The notes under the pieces: generated by a model | What the model was told of the DNA's origin: nothing | The model's input: the letters and a program-made list of their open reading frames with translations, nothing else | Database searches by the model: none | Translations under genes and position numbers: made by a program | Shown: piece after piece, positions 16,358 through 22,865 of the stretch | Layout of the letters: each line of letters begins with the position of its first letter | How positions within the stretch are numbered: position 1 is the first letter of the stretch | IMG/VR virus record: IMGVR_UViG_3300037264_001589 | Span: 1 to 22,865 of that record | Direction: 5' to 3' (one strand) | From: a virus | DNA: 22,865 nucleotides

Positions 16358-16437
16358 CGGGGTGGTGCCCCCGGCAGTCCCCATCGGGGACCTTCTACTG
16401 AGGGTGGCGCTGTCGCAAGGATCGGGGTCACACCCCG
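16358..16437. terminator. Cluster of three GC-rich hairpins after the portal gene
   Basis: Three short perfect stems follow the portal stop on the minus strand. They are CGGGGT-CAC-ACCCCG at 16423-16437 (its loop overlaps the stop codon), GTCCCC-ATC-GGGGAC at 16377-16391, and CGGGG-TGGTGC-CCCCG at 16358-16373. None is followed by a run of T on the minus strand, so classic intrinsic termination is uncertain. The series is more likely to attenuate, process or protect the mRNA between portal (low need) and scaffold/capsid (high need). The third stem is close to the tandem repeats. Confidence 0.5.
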
Positions 16438-18623
16438 GTGGCGCTGGCCGGCAAGTCCGGCCGCTCCGTGAGCTTCTGCCCGCCGGTGGGGATCTGCCCG
16501 CTTGGATTCTGGACGTTCCCGGCATCCGCGCCCATGGGGTTCTGCGCGTTCCGGGGGTCCTCCTCGTTGAGGGCCTTGTAGGCGAGCGCCACACGGGCCT
16601 CTTCGGGAATATCTTCGCCCTTGAGCGCAATGGACGTCTTGGGCGGTGGCGAGGGCCGGGGCTCGCTCTGGGCCTTGACGAAGCCCTTGATCCGGGCCAC
16701 GACCTTGTCCCGATCCGGAATCCCGTCGGTCATCTCCACGATCACGTCGATCAGGAGCGGGGCGGCAGCCGGGACCTTCTGGATGAGTTCGAGGAGGGTC
16801 GCGAGCGCACCCTGCCGGTGGGTCGGTGAGATCGGCGTCTCCGTCAACTGGATGTCGTAGCGGAGCGTGCTGATGTCGTTCAGGACCTTGCGCCGCAACC
16901 CCGCCGAGGGCATCTCTGAGGCCCCCTCGTTGGTCTCCTTGTTGATGTCGATGAAATCGTACCCGCCGGTCTCCGGGTTGAAGAGGCGAACCACGTCCTC
17001 GTCACTGTACTTTTCCTGGATGCGCCGGGCCATCTTCTTCCAGATCAGCCGCTTGGTGAACCGGAAGTTATCGAACAGCTCGTTATTGCCGATGTTCCCC
17101 TGCTGGACGAGGAGCTTCTTCGCCACACCAGAGATGGCCTGCCCTTCCCCGCCCTGCATCTCTGTGTTGACCATGGAGATCGCCCGGATCTCGTTGACCG
17201 CGGCAGAGAGAATCTCGAAGAGCCCCTGCGGGATGTTTGGCGCCGGCATCCGGCGGGGGTCCTTCTTGTTCGCCTTGACCATGTACACGCCCTTGGGGTC
17301 CCGGCTCTCCCGCTCGAAGGCGTCGAGGTTCGTGAGCGAGTTGTCGTCTGCGAACCACCCATCGCCCGTGGCCTTCGTCAGCCACGATATTTGCGACCGG
17401 CGGGCATTGACCTCATCCTGCGGATCGCGCAGGTTCCGCACGACCCCGTAGACCTCATTGCCCCGCCAGTACGCGAAGAACGGGACGATGGGGTAGCTCT
17501 CCTCGTCCTTGGAGAACGGGATGCCCTCTTCGAGCACATAGTCGATGGCCGGCAGCGAGCAGAGGGCGTGGATCTTCCGATGATACCGCTCGATGAGCTG
17601 CCACGCCGTCGCCCCCTGGGTGCGATCCACCACGGCCTGCATATAGCGTTTCATCTTCACTTCGCTGGTCGAGCTGTAGGTCTTCCTGGCGTCCTTGTCC
17701 GTGAGCAGCCACACCGGGTAGAATTCCGGGTAGTAGACGTCCATCACGCGCACCCGGTTCCGGGTCACGTCAAACCAGAAGTCCATATCGCGCTGGGGGC
17801 TGGAGTAATCGCTCGCCTCGTAGTGGTCCTTGGGGTTGCCTTCCGTCAGGAGGGCCCCCTCCCGGCTCGCGTCCTGGGCGATCGTCTGATGCTTGATCTT
17901 GGACAGGGCCGCGACGATGCCCGCTTTGTGATCCGGGTACTGCGCGACGAGGAGATCCACGTCCACCCAGCGGTGCCGGAACATCCCGCGCACGTCGGAG
18001 AGATCGTACTTGTTCCACGGGGTACACCAGATCCACTCCTCGGGACACTTGACGACGCTGAAATCAATCGTGCCTTTGAGCGGGTCGTCCAGATAGTCGA
18101 TCGGCATCTCAAACCCGCACACGCCCCCGATGCACCCGTCGGCGAACCCCTGCGAGAGGATGTATTCCCCGTTGGCCTCGTCCATCGACTGCTTGAGGAG
18201 CCGCGTGAAGAGTTCCGCCACGTCTACGTCGGCCTTGGTCTTGGGCGCCGCCACCGGATCGTAGCGGTGCATCCGTTCGATGCCGAAGAGCGCGTTACAC
18301 GTCGGCTGGATGTGGTTGATGGTCAGCGTCGGGCGCTGTTTCTCCTTCGCGGCGCTCTTCTGGTTCTCGCTCCACTGGCCCGACCCCGTGTAGTAGCCGA
18401 AGTCGATGGGGATCTGCTCCCGCAGGTCCTTCCAAAACGGCTTGTCCCACTCTTCACGGAAAAGCTGCTTGAAGTACCGGACCCGCTCGTCGCCGCCGCC
18501 GTCCGCGCTCGCGGGTCCCGCCCGCTCCCCTCCGGGGCCCGACCCTGACTGCGAGCGGACCATGGCCGTCTCGCCGAGCGCCTGCTCAACGGACGGTTTG
18601 CGAAGGGGCCGGGCGTCGGCCAC
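16428..18623 (-). CDS. Portal protein, P22-like
   Basis: A 731-residue protein, close to the usual ~725 of P22-type portals. It starts at a GTG (18623), 3 nt after the stop of the preceding gene, with GAGAGGG about 6 nt upstream. Recognisable P22-portal-family segments include FWKDLREQIPIDFGYYTGSGQW (positions about 63-84, written here in parts: FWKDLREQIPIDF and YYTGSGQW), RPTLTINHIQPTCNALFGIE, AELFTRLLKQSMDEANGEYI, ILSQGFADGCIGGVCGFEM, WIWCTPWNKYDLSD and, later, VRNLRDPQDEVNARRSQIS. The dodecameric portal sits at the capsid vertex, works with terminase during packaging and later docks the adaptor. The last ~100 residues are Pro-rich and probably flexible. Family assignment is firm. Confidence 0.93.
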   Translation of the reverse strand: MADARPLRKPSVEQALGETAMVRSQSGSGPGGERAGPASADGGGDERVRYFKQLFREEWDKPFWKDLREQIPIDFGYYTGSGQWSENQKSAAKEKQRPTLTINHIQPTCNALFGIERMHRYDPVAAPKTKADVDVAELFTRLLKQSMDEANGEYILSQGFADGCIGGVCGFEMPIDYLDDPLKGTIDFSVVKCPEEWIWCTPWNKYDLSDVRGMFRHRWVDVDLLVAQYPDHKAGIVAALSKIKHQTIAQDASREGALLTEGNPKDHYEASDYSSPQRDMDFWFDVTRNRVRVMDVYYPEFYPVWLLTDKDARKTYSSTSEVKMKRYMQAVVDRTQGATAWQLIERYHRKIHALCSLPAIDYVLEEGIPFSKDEESYPIVPFFAYWRGNEVYGVVRNLRDPQDEVNARRSQISWLTKATGDGWFADDNSLTNLDAFERESRDPKGVYMVKANKKDPRRMPAPNIPQGLFEILSAAVNEIRAISMVNTEMQGGEGQAISGVAKKLLVQQGNIGNNELFDNFRFTKRLIWKKMARRIQEKYSDEDVVRLFNPETGGYDFIDINKETNEGASEMPSAGLRRKVLNDISTLRYDIQLTETPISPTHRQGALATLLELIQKVPAAAPLLIDVIVEMTDGIPDRDKVVARIKGFVKAQSEPRPSPPPKTSIALKGEDIPEEARVALAYKALNEEDPRNAQNPMGADAGNVQNPSGQIPTGGQKLTERPDLPASATGV

Positions 18624-18626
18624 GCG

Positions 18627-18944
18627 CTACCCTCTCGGGTCCGCCGCCGCATCGAGGAGCTGCCGGCCCTCGACCTGGCGGGCCAGCTCGGCGGCGGCCT
18701 CCCGGTGGGCCTGGGCAACGGCCTTGGCGTCCTGGGCCTCGCGGAGGCGCTTCAGGTCGATCTCCTCCACCGTCGGCAGACGGTCCTTGTCTTCGCGCAC
18801 GTCCGCCCGGTCGAGCGACTGGCGCGTGATCGAGACCCGCTCGCCGCCGATGTCAAGCACCGGATGCCCGGCGTCGCGATCCTCGCTGATGACCCCGATC
18901 AGAGTCACGCGCTGCCCCTTCACGTACCGGAATGGCTGTGGCAT
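18627..18944 (-). CDS. Unknown small protein between terminase and portal (105 aa)
   Basis: ATG 18944 is chosen because AAGGAGG stands 5 nt upstream, whereas in-frame starts further up lie within the terminase gene. The first ~45 residues form a beta-rich domain (FRYVKGQRVTLIGVIS, HPVLDIGGERVSITRQSL). The rest is a charged helix rich in Ala, Arg, Glu and Gln (RLREAQDAKAVAQAHREAA). No family was recognised. Its place between terminase and portal suggests a small assembly or packaging accessory; that is context only. Confidence 0.68.
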   Translation of the reverse strand: MPQPFRYVKGQRVTLIGVISEDRDAGHPVLDIGGERVSITRQSLDRADVREDKDRLPTVEEIDLKRLREAQDAKAVAQAHREAAAELARQVEGRQLLDAAADPRG

Positions 18945-18954
18945 GACGGCCTCC

Positions 18955-20412
18955 TTAGCTGACCATCCACGCCCGCGCGGCGTCAGCCAGTGGTCGTGAG
19001 CGGTCGTATTTCGGGCCCCGAGGCCGCTCAACGAGTTTGGGGATCGGGAAATGGACGCCCATGCCGTAGCCCCAGGCGTCGCCGTGTTCCGAGTGCTCAT
19101 CCTTGACGATGTCCCCGATATTGCCCGACGGCGTCTTCTTCCGATGCCAGCCGCCGTTCAGGGCACGGATCATGGCCGTCGCCTCCGGATCGACCTGCAC
19201 CGTTGGCTGACCGCCCTTGAGCGTCTTTTCAAGTTTGGCCCGGATGGGTCCCACGCGATCCGGGATGGGGATCGGCCCGCCCTCGAAGCTCGCAGGCTTC
19301 TTCGGGGTCGAGGTCAGCATCTCCTCAATCGCGGTCACGGCCGAGACCTCGTTGTTTCGGGCCTCCGGCGTGAGCCCGTTCGGGTCGCCGATGTCCTGGA
19401 ACGTGAAATCGGTGATCCGCTTCCGCCCCTGCCAGGGCAGCACGTTCTGCTCGATGTGCTGCTGACACCCCAGGTTGGCGCCACGGATGGACATGAAGAC
19501 ATTGATCCGGCCGAGCGGCGTGATCTGCCACCACACGGTCGTCGGGTTCAGCCCGAAGTCCCAGGATCGCTGCACCGGCACGCTGCGGAGGATCGGCAAC
19601 TCGACAGCAGACCGATGGACGTCTCCGAACTCCGGCGTGACCCCCACGCCCAACTGAATGTACCCGACCTTGCCTTCCACGAGGCGAGCGATCAGGTCGA
19701 AGCGTCCCATGGCTTCGAGAATGGCTTTGTTGTGCATCCGGTACTCAGTCGTGACGCCAGGGTTCTCGCCCTTCGGGATCTCGAAGAACTTGACGGTGTA
19801 CCCGTAGAACTTGAGGCGCTCGATGGTGTCCAGATTGTCCCGGTACTTGATCGTCCAGTGCTCCTGGTCCGGCGGGTTCATCGTGATCTGGACCCGTGGC
19901 TTGACGCCGGCCGCGCCGCCCTGGCGCAACGACGTCACGGCGAGGAGCGCGTCTTCCGGGATGCCGGAGGAGATGTCGGCGGCCGGGGCGGGTTCCTCGA
20001 TCCACGCGCCAGCGCCCTCAAACCCCTGCAAGCGGTTGGCATCGTCCGGCGTGTCCAGACCGAAGAAGTTCATCTCGACGACGGGCCGGAAGAACCCCAT
20101 GGTGGTCCGCATCCCGATCTTGACGACCTTCGGCTCCAGGCGATCGAGGCCCTCGTTGGGCAGCCCGTACTCCCGGCACGCGCGCCGGATGGACTCGATG
20201 GTCGTAATCCGCAGATTTTCCCACGTATCCCGGATGACCGCCCAGCGGATCGGCCATTGACTGGACGGTTGGCGAAGGGCGTGCGCGATCGTGGCGAACA
20301 GGCCGGTCGTCGTCTTGCCCTCGCCACGGGGCCCCATCAGAAAGATCATATTCTCCTGGGCCTCGATGAACGCCCGCTGCGTCGGCGTAGCCGGGAAGGT
20401 GATCTCAGGCAC
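18955..20412 (-). CDS. terL: Terminase large subunit
   Basis: A 485-residue protein starting at GTG 20412, overlapping the preceding gene by 8 nt, with GGAGG 6 nt upstream. Walker A is GPRGEGKT at 27-34. The acidic Walker B region is GAGAWIEE at 133-140, and QITMNPP near 175-181 fits the coupling motif. The RNase-H-like nuclease domain shows three acidic positions: D285 in SWDFGLNP, D340/D343 in FQDIGDPNG, and D445 in SEHGDAWGYG. It packages DNA into the prohead through the portal, cutting with the nuclease domain. All motifs look intact and the length is standard. The packaging mode (cos or headful) cannot be decided without phylogenetic comparison. Confidence 0.96.
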   Translation of the reverse strand: MPEITFPATPTQRAFIEAQENMIFLMGPRGEGKTTTGLFATIAHALRQPSSQWPIRWAVIRDTWENLRITTIESIRRACREYGLPNEGLDRLEPKVVKIGMRTTMGFFRPVVEMNFFGLDTPDDANRLQGFEGAGAWIEEPAPAADISSGIPEDALLAVTSLRQGGAAGVKPRVQITMNPPDQEHWTIKYRDNLDTIERLKFYGYTVKFFEIPKGENPGVTTEYRMHNKAILEAMGRFDLIARLVEGKVGYIQLGVGVTPEFGDVHRSAVELPILRSVPVQRSWDFGLNPTTVWWQITPLGRINVFMSIRGANLGCQQHIEQNVLPWQGRKRITDFTFQDIGDPNGLTPEARNNEVSAVTAIEEMLTSTPKKPASFEGGPIPIPDRVGPIRAKLEKTLKGGQPTVQVDPEATAMIRALNGGWHRKKTPSGNIGDIVKDEHSEHGDAWGYGMGVHFPIPKLVERPRGPKYDRSRPLADAARAWMVS

Positions 20413-20755
20413 CCGCGACCTCCGCCAAGGCGAGCGGGGTCTCGCCCTCCGTCACGTCGATCTGCTTCGCCATCCCGTCGCCGTCCACATGGAGCTCGAC
20501 AATCTGCTTCCCGCCGATGTTGAGGATCAGCGTGCCGTCGCCGCCGCTCTGGAGCGCCAACGTCTCCTTCGGCTTGCCGTAGACCATGTGGTGGAGCAGG
20601 ATCTCCATGTGGGCGGCTTTGCCCTTGGTGATCCGCGCCATCAGGCCGTCACGGTAGTCCTCGGACTCGAAGAACGTCTTCCAGAAGTGCTGCATCTCCA
20701 ACGCCTGGGCGCGCCCGAGGTAGTTCGGCAGATCCATGTGGACGGTGGTCTTCAC
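20405..20755 (-). CDS. Small protein preceding TerL, possible terminase small-subunit-like
   Basis: A 116-residue protein starting at GTG 20755, 3 nt after the preceding stop, with GGAGGAG about 12 nt upstream. The N-terminal half is helical (LGRAQALEMQHFWKTFFESE, YRDGLMARITKGKAAHMEIL, HHMVYGKPKE). The C-terminal half turns to strands (GTLILNIGGKQIVELHVDGD). Small proteins with the 'KG-A-HMEILL--YGKP' pattern are common just before TerL in phages of this type, so it may be a small terminase subunit or a packaging helper. No classical helix-turn-helix is obvious, so the assignment is weak. Confidence 0.6.
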   Translation of the reverse strand: MKTTVHMDLPNYLGRAQALEMQHFWKTFFESEDYRDGLMARITKGKAAHMEILLHHMVYGKPKETLALQSGGDGTLILNIGGKQIVELHVDGDGMAKQIDVTEGETPLALAEVAGA

Positions 20756-20758
20756 GGC

Positions 20759-21046
20759 TTACTTCTTCTCCTCCGGCTTCGGCGTGGTCTTGGCGAGCGC
20801 CGCCTTGGCGTCGTCCCGATCCTTGGTCAGGACCCGCACCTGCTCGCGCGCGATAGCGAGCTGCTGCATGAGGGCCCCGGCCTTGAACACTTCTTCGTTC
20901 ACCTGCTGCTCGCAGGGCGGCGGCGCTTGGGCCGCGGGCCCTGGGGGGGCAGGGCGCGGCGGCGCCTGTGCAAACACGCTCATTTCCCCCAGCCCAATCC
21001 CCACACCAATCACGACGCCGACCAGAAACCACAGGATGCGTTTCAT
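20759..21046 (-). CDS. Membrane-anchored or exported Pro-rich coiled-coil protein (95 aa), spanin-like candidate
   Basis: ATG 21046 has GGGAG about 5 nt upstream. The first ~25 residues are a hydrophobic segment (MKRILWFLVGVVIGVGIGLG) followed by SVFAQA, which could be an uncleaved anchor or a signal cleaved near residue 26. A Pro/Ala-rich linker (27-44) follows, with one Cys at 45, then a helical charged region (about 47-86) and a Lys/Glu tail. This layout, an N-terminal membrane anchor plus periplasmic helix, is what inner-membrane spanins look like, but no partner outer-membrane lipoprotein was seen. The role is an inference. Confidence 0.6.
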   Translation of the reverse strand: MKRILWFLVGVVIGVGIGLGEMSVFAQAPPRPAPPGPAAQAPPPCEQQVNEEVFKAGALMQQLAIAREQVRVLTKDRDDAKAALAKTTPKPEEKK

Positions 21047-21120
21047 CGTTCTCCCTTTCCCGGCGCGATCAGCGCCATGCGTGTGAAGACCCAGAGCACG
21101 AGTAGAATGGATCGGATCAT
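21043..21120 (-). CDS. Possible 25-residue membrane peptide
   Basis: An ATG at 21120 opens a 25-codon frame whose TGA overlaps the next gene's ATG as ATGA. It encodes one hydrophobic segment (MIRSILLVLWVFTRMALIAP) and a charged end (GKGER). It occupies the gap between the hydrolase and the next gene. The ribosome-binding site is weak, so it may be a leader or a chance frame. Confidence 0.3.
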   Translation of the reverse strand: MIRSILLVLWVFTRMALIAPGKGER

Positions 21121-21134
21121 GGGGCTCTGGGCCG

Positions 21135-22256
21135 TTAGGGTGCCACGGTGTCCAATATCTCGGCGTTGAGATTGAAGAAGTAGGTGCCTTTCCCGAGGCC
21201 GTAGGTCGCCGTCGAGGGCCACCGATGGCCGCCGCCGTCAAAGTTGGTGCCCGCCACACCGTCGTTGACGAAGCACCCGCCGTCCGGGCGCGTCCCAATA
21301 AGAAACGGCGCAATGACGCCAGGCCCGATGGTACGCACGGAGACTTTCGCCCCCAAGTGATGGGTGGTCGAGAAACAGTTGCCATCCTTTCCGTTGGCGC
21401 TTTCTGGATTCGCCGCATTCAGCGAAGGGGCCCACGACACGGTCGCGGACCACGCGGACGCCTCGTTGCGGCTCCCGCCACGCGCGCCCAGCGCAATCAC
21501 CTGATACGCCCCGTATCCCACGGGCAACTGCTTGACCCCGGAGGTATCGGTACAGATGCTCGGCAGGCCGAACCCGCAGGGCATCCCCGCGCCTGGGGCC
21601 GGCGTATAGGGCGCGGCGGTGTCCTGGGTCCCGTTGATGATGTAGAGTTGCGTCGTCGTCGCATTCGTGCAGGTGCTCACGGAATTAGGCGTCAGAGTGG
21701 CCGCGATCGCCCACCCCACGGTGGCGTGACTGTTCCCGCTCGGTTCGCACAACATCCGTAAGACCTGCGTGCCGCCCCCGGACATCCCCGCCAGCGCCAC
21801 CTTCGTCGCGTCGGTGGAAAAGGTCGCCTTGATGTCCGTGATAACGGCATTGACGAACACGACATCGTCGGAACACAACCCCAGCACAGCGCACGTCCCG
21901 GTCGGGTCAGGCGCAAAGTTCCACTGGTACGTGCCGCCTGGGCCGCACGGATTACAACTCGACCGTGGGTAGGCCACCATGATGTTCAGGCTGTCCGCCG
22001 TGGTTTCCATCGGCGAGGTCGCGGCATTGACGGCTGCCCGGATCTGCGGCGGGACGGTCACGTCCACGGCCAATTCGCCCCCATGCAAGAGCACCACAAG
22101 CGGTCGCGGCCCGCTGCCAGAAGACGGCACATGGAGCCAGTAGTCACGGCCGCTCACCGTACACTGGCGAATACCGCCGGACTCCGCCCCGCACGACGCC
22201 CACGCAAGCGCCGGCGTGCCCACTGTCAGCAGGACCGCCAGCGCGAGCCTCAGCAT
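21135..22256 (-). CDS. Secreted alpha/beta hydrolase, PHB depolymerase / feruloyl esterase-like
   Basis: A 373-residue protein. Residues 1-20 look like a Sec signal peptide (MLRLALAVLLTVGTPALAWA), with cleavage near 20. The catalytic set of the polyhydroxybutyrate depolymerase / LpqC-type esterase superfamily is present: oxyanion-site HGG at 58-60, nucleophile S159 in GMSGGGTQ, acid D212 in IINGTQDTAAPY, and H344 in DGGGHRWP. Twelve cysteines suggest disulfides and extracytoplasmic action. The substrate is unknown: polyesters, feruloyl or acetyl groups on polysaccharide are all possible. The start overlaps the tail-fibre stop by 7 nt with no clear ribosome-binding site, so translation is probably coupled. 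A phage-borne esterase could modify capsule, surface glycans or storage polymer. Confidence 0.85.
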   Translation of the reverse strand: MLRLALAVLLTVGTPALAWASCGAESGGIRQCTVSGRDYWLHVPSSGSGPRPLVVLLHGGELAVDVTVPPQIRAAVNAATSPMETTADSLNIMVAYPRSSCNPCGPGGTYQWNFAPDPTGTCAVLGLCSDDVVFVNAVITDIKATFSTDATKVALAGMSGGGTQVLRMLCEPSGNSHATVGWAIAATLTPNSVSTCTNATTTQLYIINGTQDTAAPYTPAPGAGMPCGFGLPSICTDTSGVKQLPVGYGAYQVIALGARGGSRNEASAWSATVSWAPSLNAANPESANGKDGNCFSTTHHLGAKVSVRTIGPGVIAPFLIGTRPDGGCFVNDGVAGTNFDGGGHRWPSTATYGLGKGTYFFNLNAEILDTVAP

Positions 22257-22865
22257 GTGGTCGAAGTCACGATGCCCGCGACCACGGTAATCGTGCCACC
22301 GCAGAGCACAATGGTTTGCGTGATCCCCGGCGTGCCATTGATGTAGTAGCCCGTCTTGACGTTGAGCGTCCCAACACCCTGCGTTGACACATCACCGACG
22401 GAAACCCCCTGCGCCATAACCATCTCGACGACGGCGTTCGAGAAATCCGACCGTGCCGTGTGGAACAACAATGCGCCATTCGTCGCGGCATTCTGCCCCC
22501 ATGCCACAAGCCGGCTCTGGCTCGTGCTCTGTTGGTCAATCGTCAGCCGACTGGCCCCGGTCGGCGTGATGTGGTCAATGCCAGACGTTCGGAAACTCTG
22601 CGCCGTCACGTTGCCCACCACGTCGAGCCGATTGTTGCCCGAGTCCCAGGTGAGGTCAGCATCGCTCGACACCGTATCGGACGAACTCCAGAATGTCACC
22701 CGCATCTGAGTCCCACTGCCGCTGACAGATCCACAGGCGCCGATCGAGAGCACACCTGCGCCGCTGCTTTGAAGACACCCAGACGCATCGGCCGTCGGCA
22801 GCGTCCAGATCACGTTCCCTGCGAGCGCGTTCGGGGCCTTGAAGCCGACATAGTTCGTCCCATTG
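22250..22865 (-). CDS. Tail-fibre-like protein, C-terminal part (continues beyond right edge)
   Basis: The frame is open from the right edge to a TGA at 22250; its start lies outside the window. The visible ~204 residues begin NGTNYVGFKAPNALAGNVIW and continue with TLPTADASGCLQSSGAGVLS, the standard 'NYVGF-AP---A---W-LP--D----CL---G-G-LSW' block of phage tail-fibre and appendage proteins. Repeating short strands rich in Thr, Ser, Gly and Val follow (SSDADLTWDSGNNRLDVVGN, then AQSFRTSGI), as in trimeric fibre shafts. The C-terminus (GTITVVAGIVTSTTC) ends in a cysteine. It overlaps the secreted hydrolase gene, so fibre and hydrolase are probably made together. A receptor-binding role is inferred. 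Confidence 0.82.
   Translation of the reverse strand, partial: NGTNYVGFKAPNALAGNVIWTLPTADASGCLQSSGAGVLSIGACGSVSGSGTQMRVTFWSSSDTVSSDADLTWDSGNNRLDVVGNVTAQSFRTSGIDHITPTGASRLTIDQQSTSQSRLVAWGQNAATNGALLFHTARSDFSNAVVEMVMAQGVSVGDVSTQGVGTLNVKTGYYINGTPGITQTIVLCGGTITVVAGIVTSTTC

Noticed and set aside
19051-20523. Plus-strand open frame of 490 codons opposite terminase
   Set aside because: It mirrors TerL, whose Walker and nuclease motifs are certain. Its translation is rich in Arg, Pro and His without a domain. The same reasoning applies to the long plus-strand frames at 9166-10347, 14271-15524 and 17391-18548.

Overview
The window is a tightly packed stretch of a tailed-phage (or prophage) genome, with every supportable gene on the minus strand, so transcription runs from right to left. 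Family-level hallmarks are a terminase large subunit, a P22-type portal, a scaffold-like protein and an N4-gp56-family major capsid protein. Behind them come a probable head-tail adaptor, a probable tail nozzle, a tail-fibre-like protein, two internal-virion-like proteins and a giant protein with a ParB-like (ddrB-type) domain. This set suggests a short-tailed (podovirus-like) particle. The DNA is visibly GC-rich. An O-antigen-ligase-like membrane protein and several Sec-type signal peptides suggest a Gram-negative host, but the host cannot be named from the sequence.

Layout in transcription order: (1) 22865-20405: the C-terminal end of a tail-fibre-like protein, a secreted alpha/beta hydrolase of the PHB-depolymerase/feruloyl-esterase type, a possible 25-residue membrane peptide, a membrane-anchored Pro-rich coiled-coil protein, and a small protein just before terminase. 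(2) 20412-14232: packaging and capsid module (TerL, a 105-aa protein, portal, scaffold, major capsid protein). A structured intergenic region with tandem 31-bp repeats lies between portal and scaffold. (3) 14101-10290: accessory virion/surface module. It holds a signal-peptide protein resembling a head decoration or fibre protein, the O-antigen-ligase-like protein coupled to it by a 1-nt overlap, several unknown proteins, and a 23-aa lysine-rich micro-ORF. (4) 10251-1: connector/tail and ejection module (adaptor, nozzle, signal-peptide tail-fibre-like protein, two helical internal-virion-like proteins, and a giant polyvalent-type protein that runs off the left edge).

The core genes form an ordinary morphogenesis module. 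The unusual part is a set of exported or membrane proteins embedded in it: the ligase-like protein, the secreted hydrolase, and two virion-like proteins that start with apparent Sec signal peptides. My inference is that this phage devotes part of its late operon to remodelling or decorating the host envelope. No tRNA, CRISPR array, integrase, insertion sequence, replication gene or recognisable endolysin is visible. Gaps between genes are all shorter than 160 nt.
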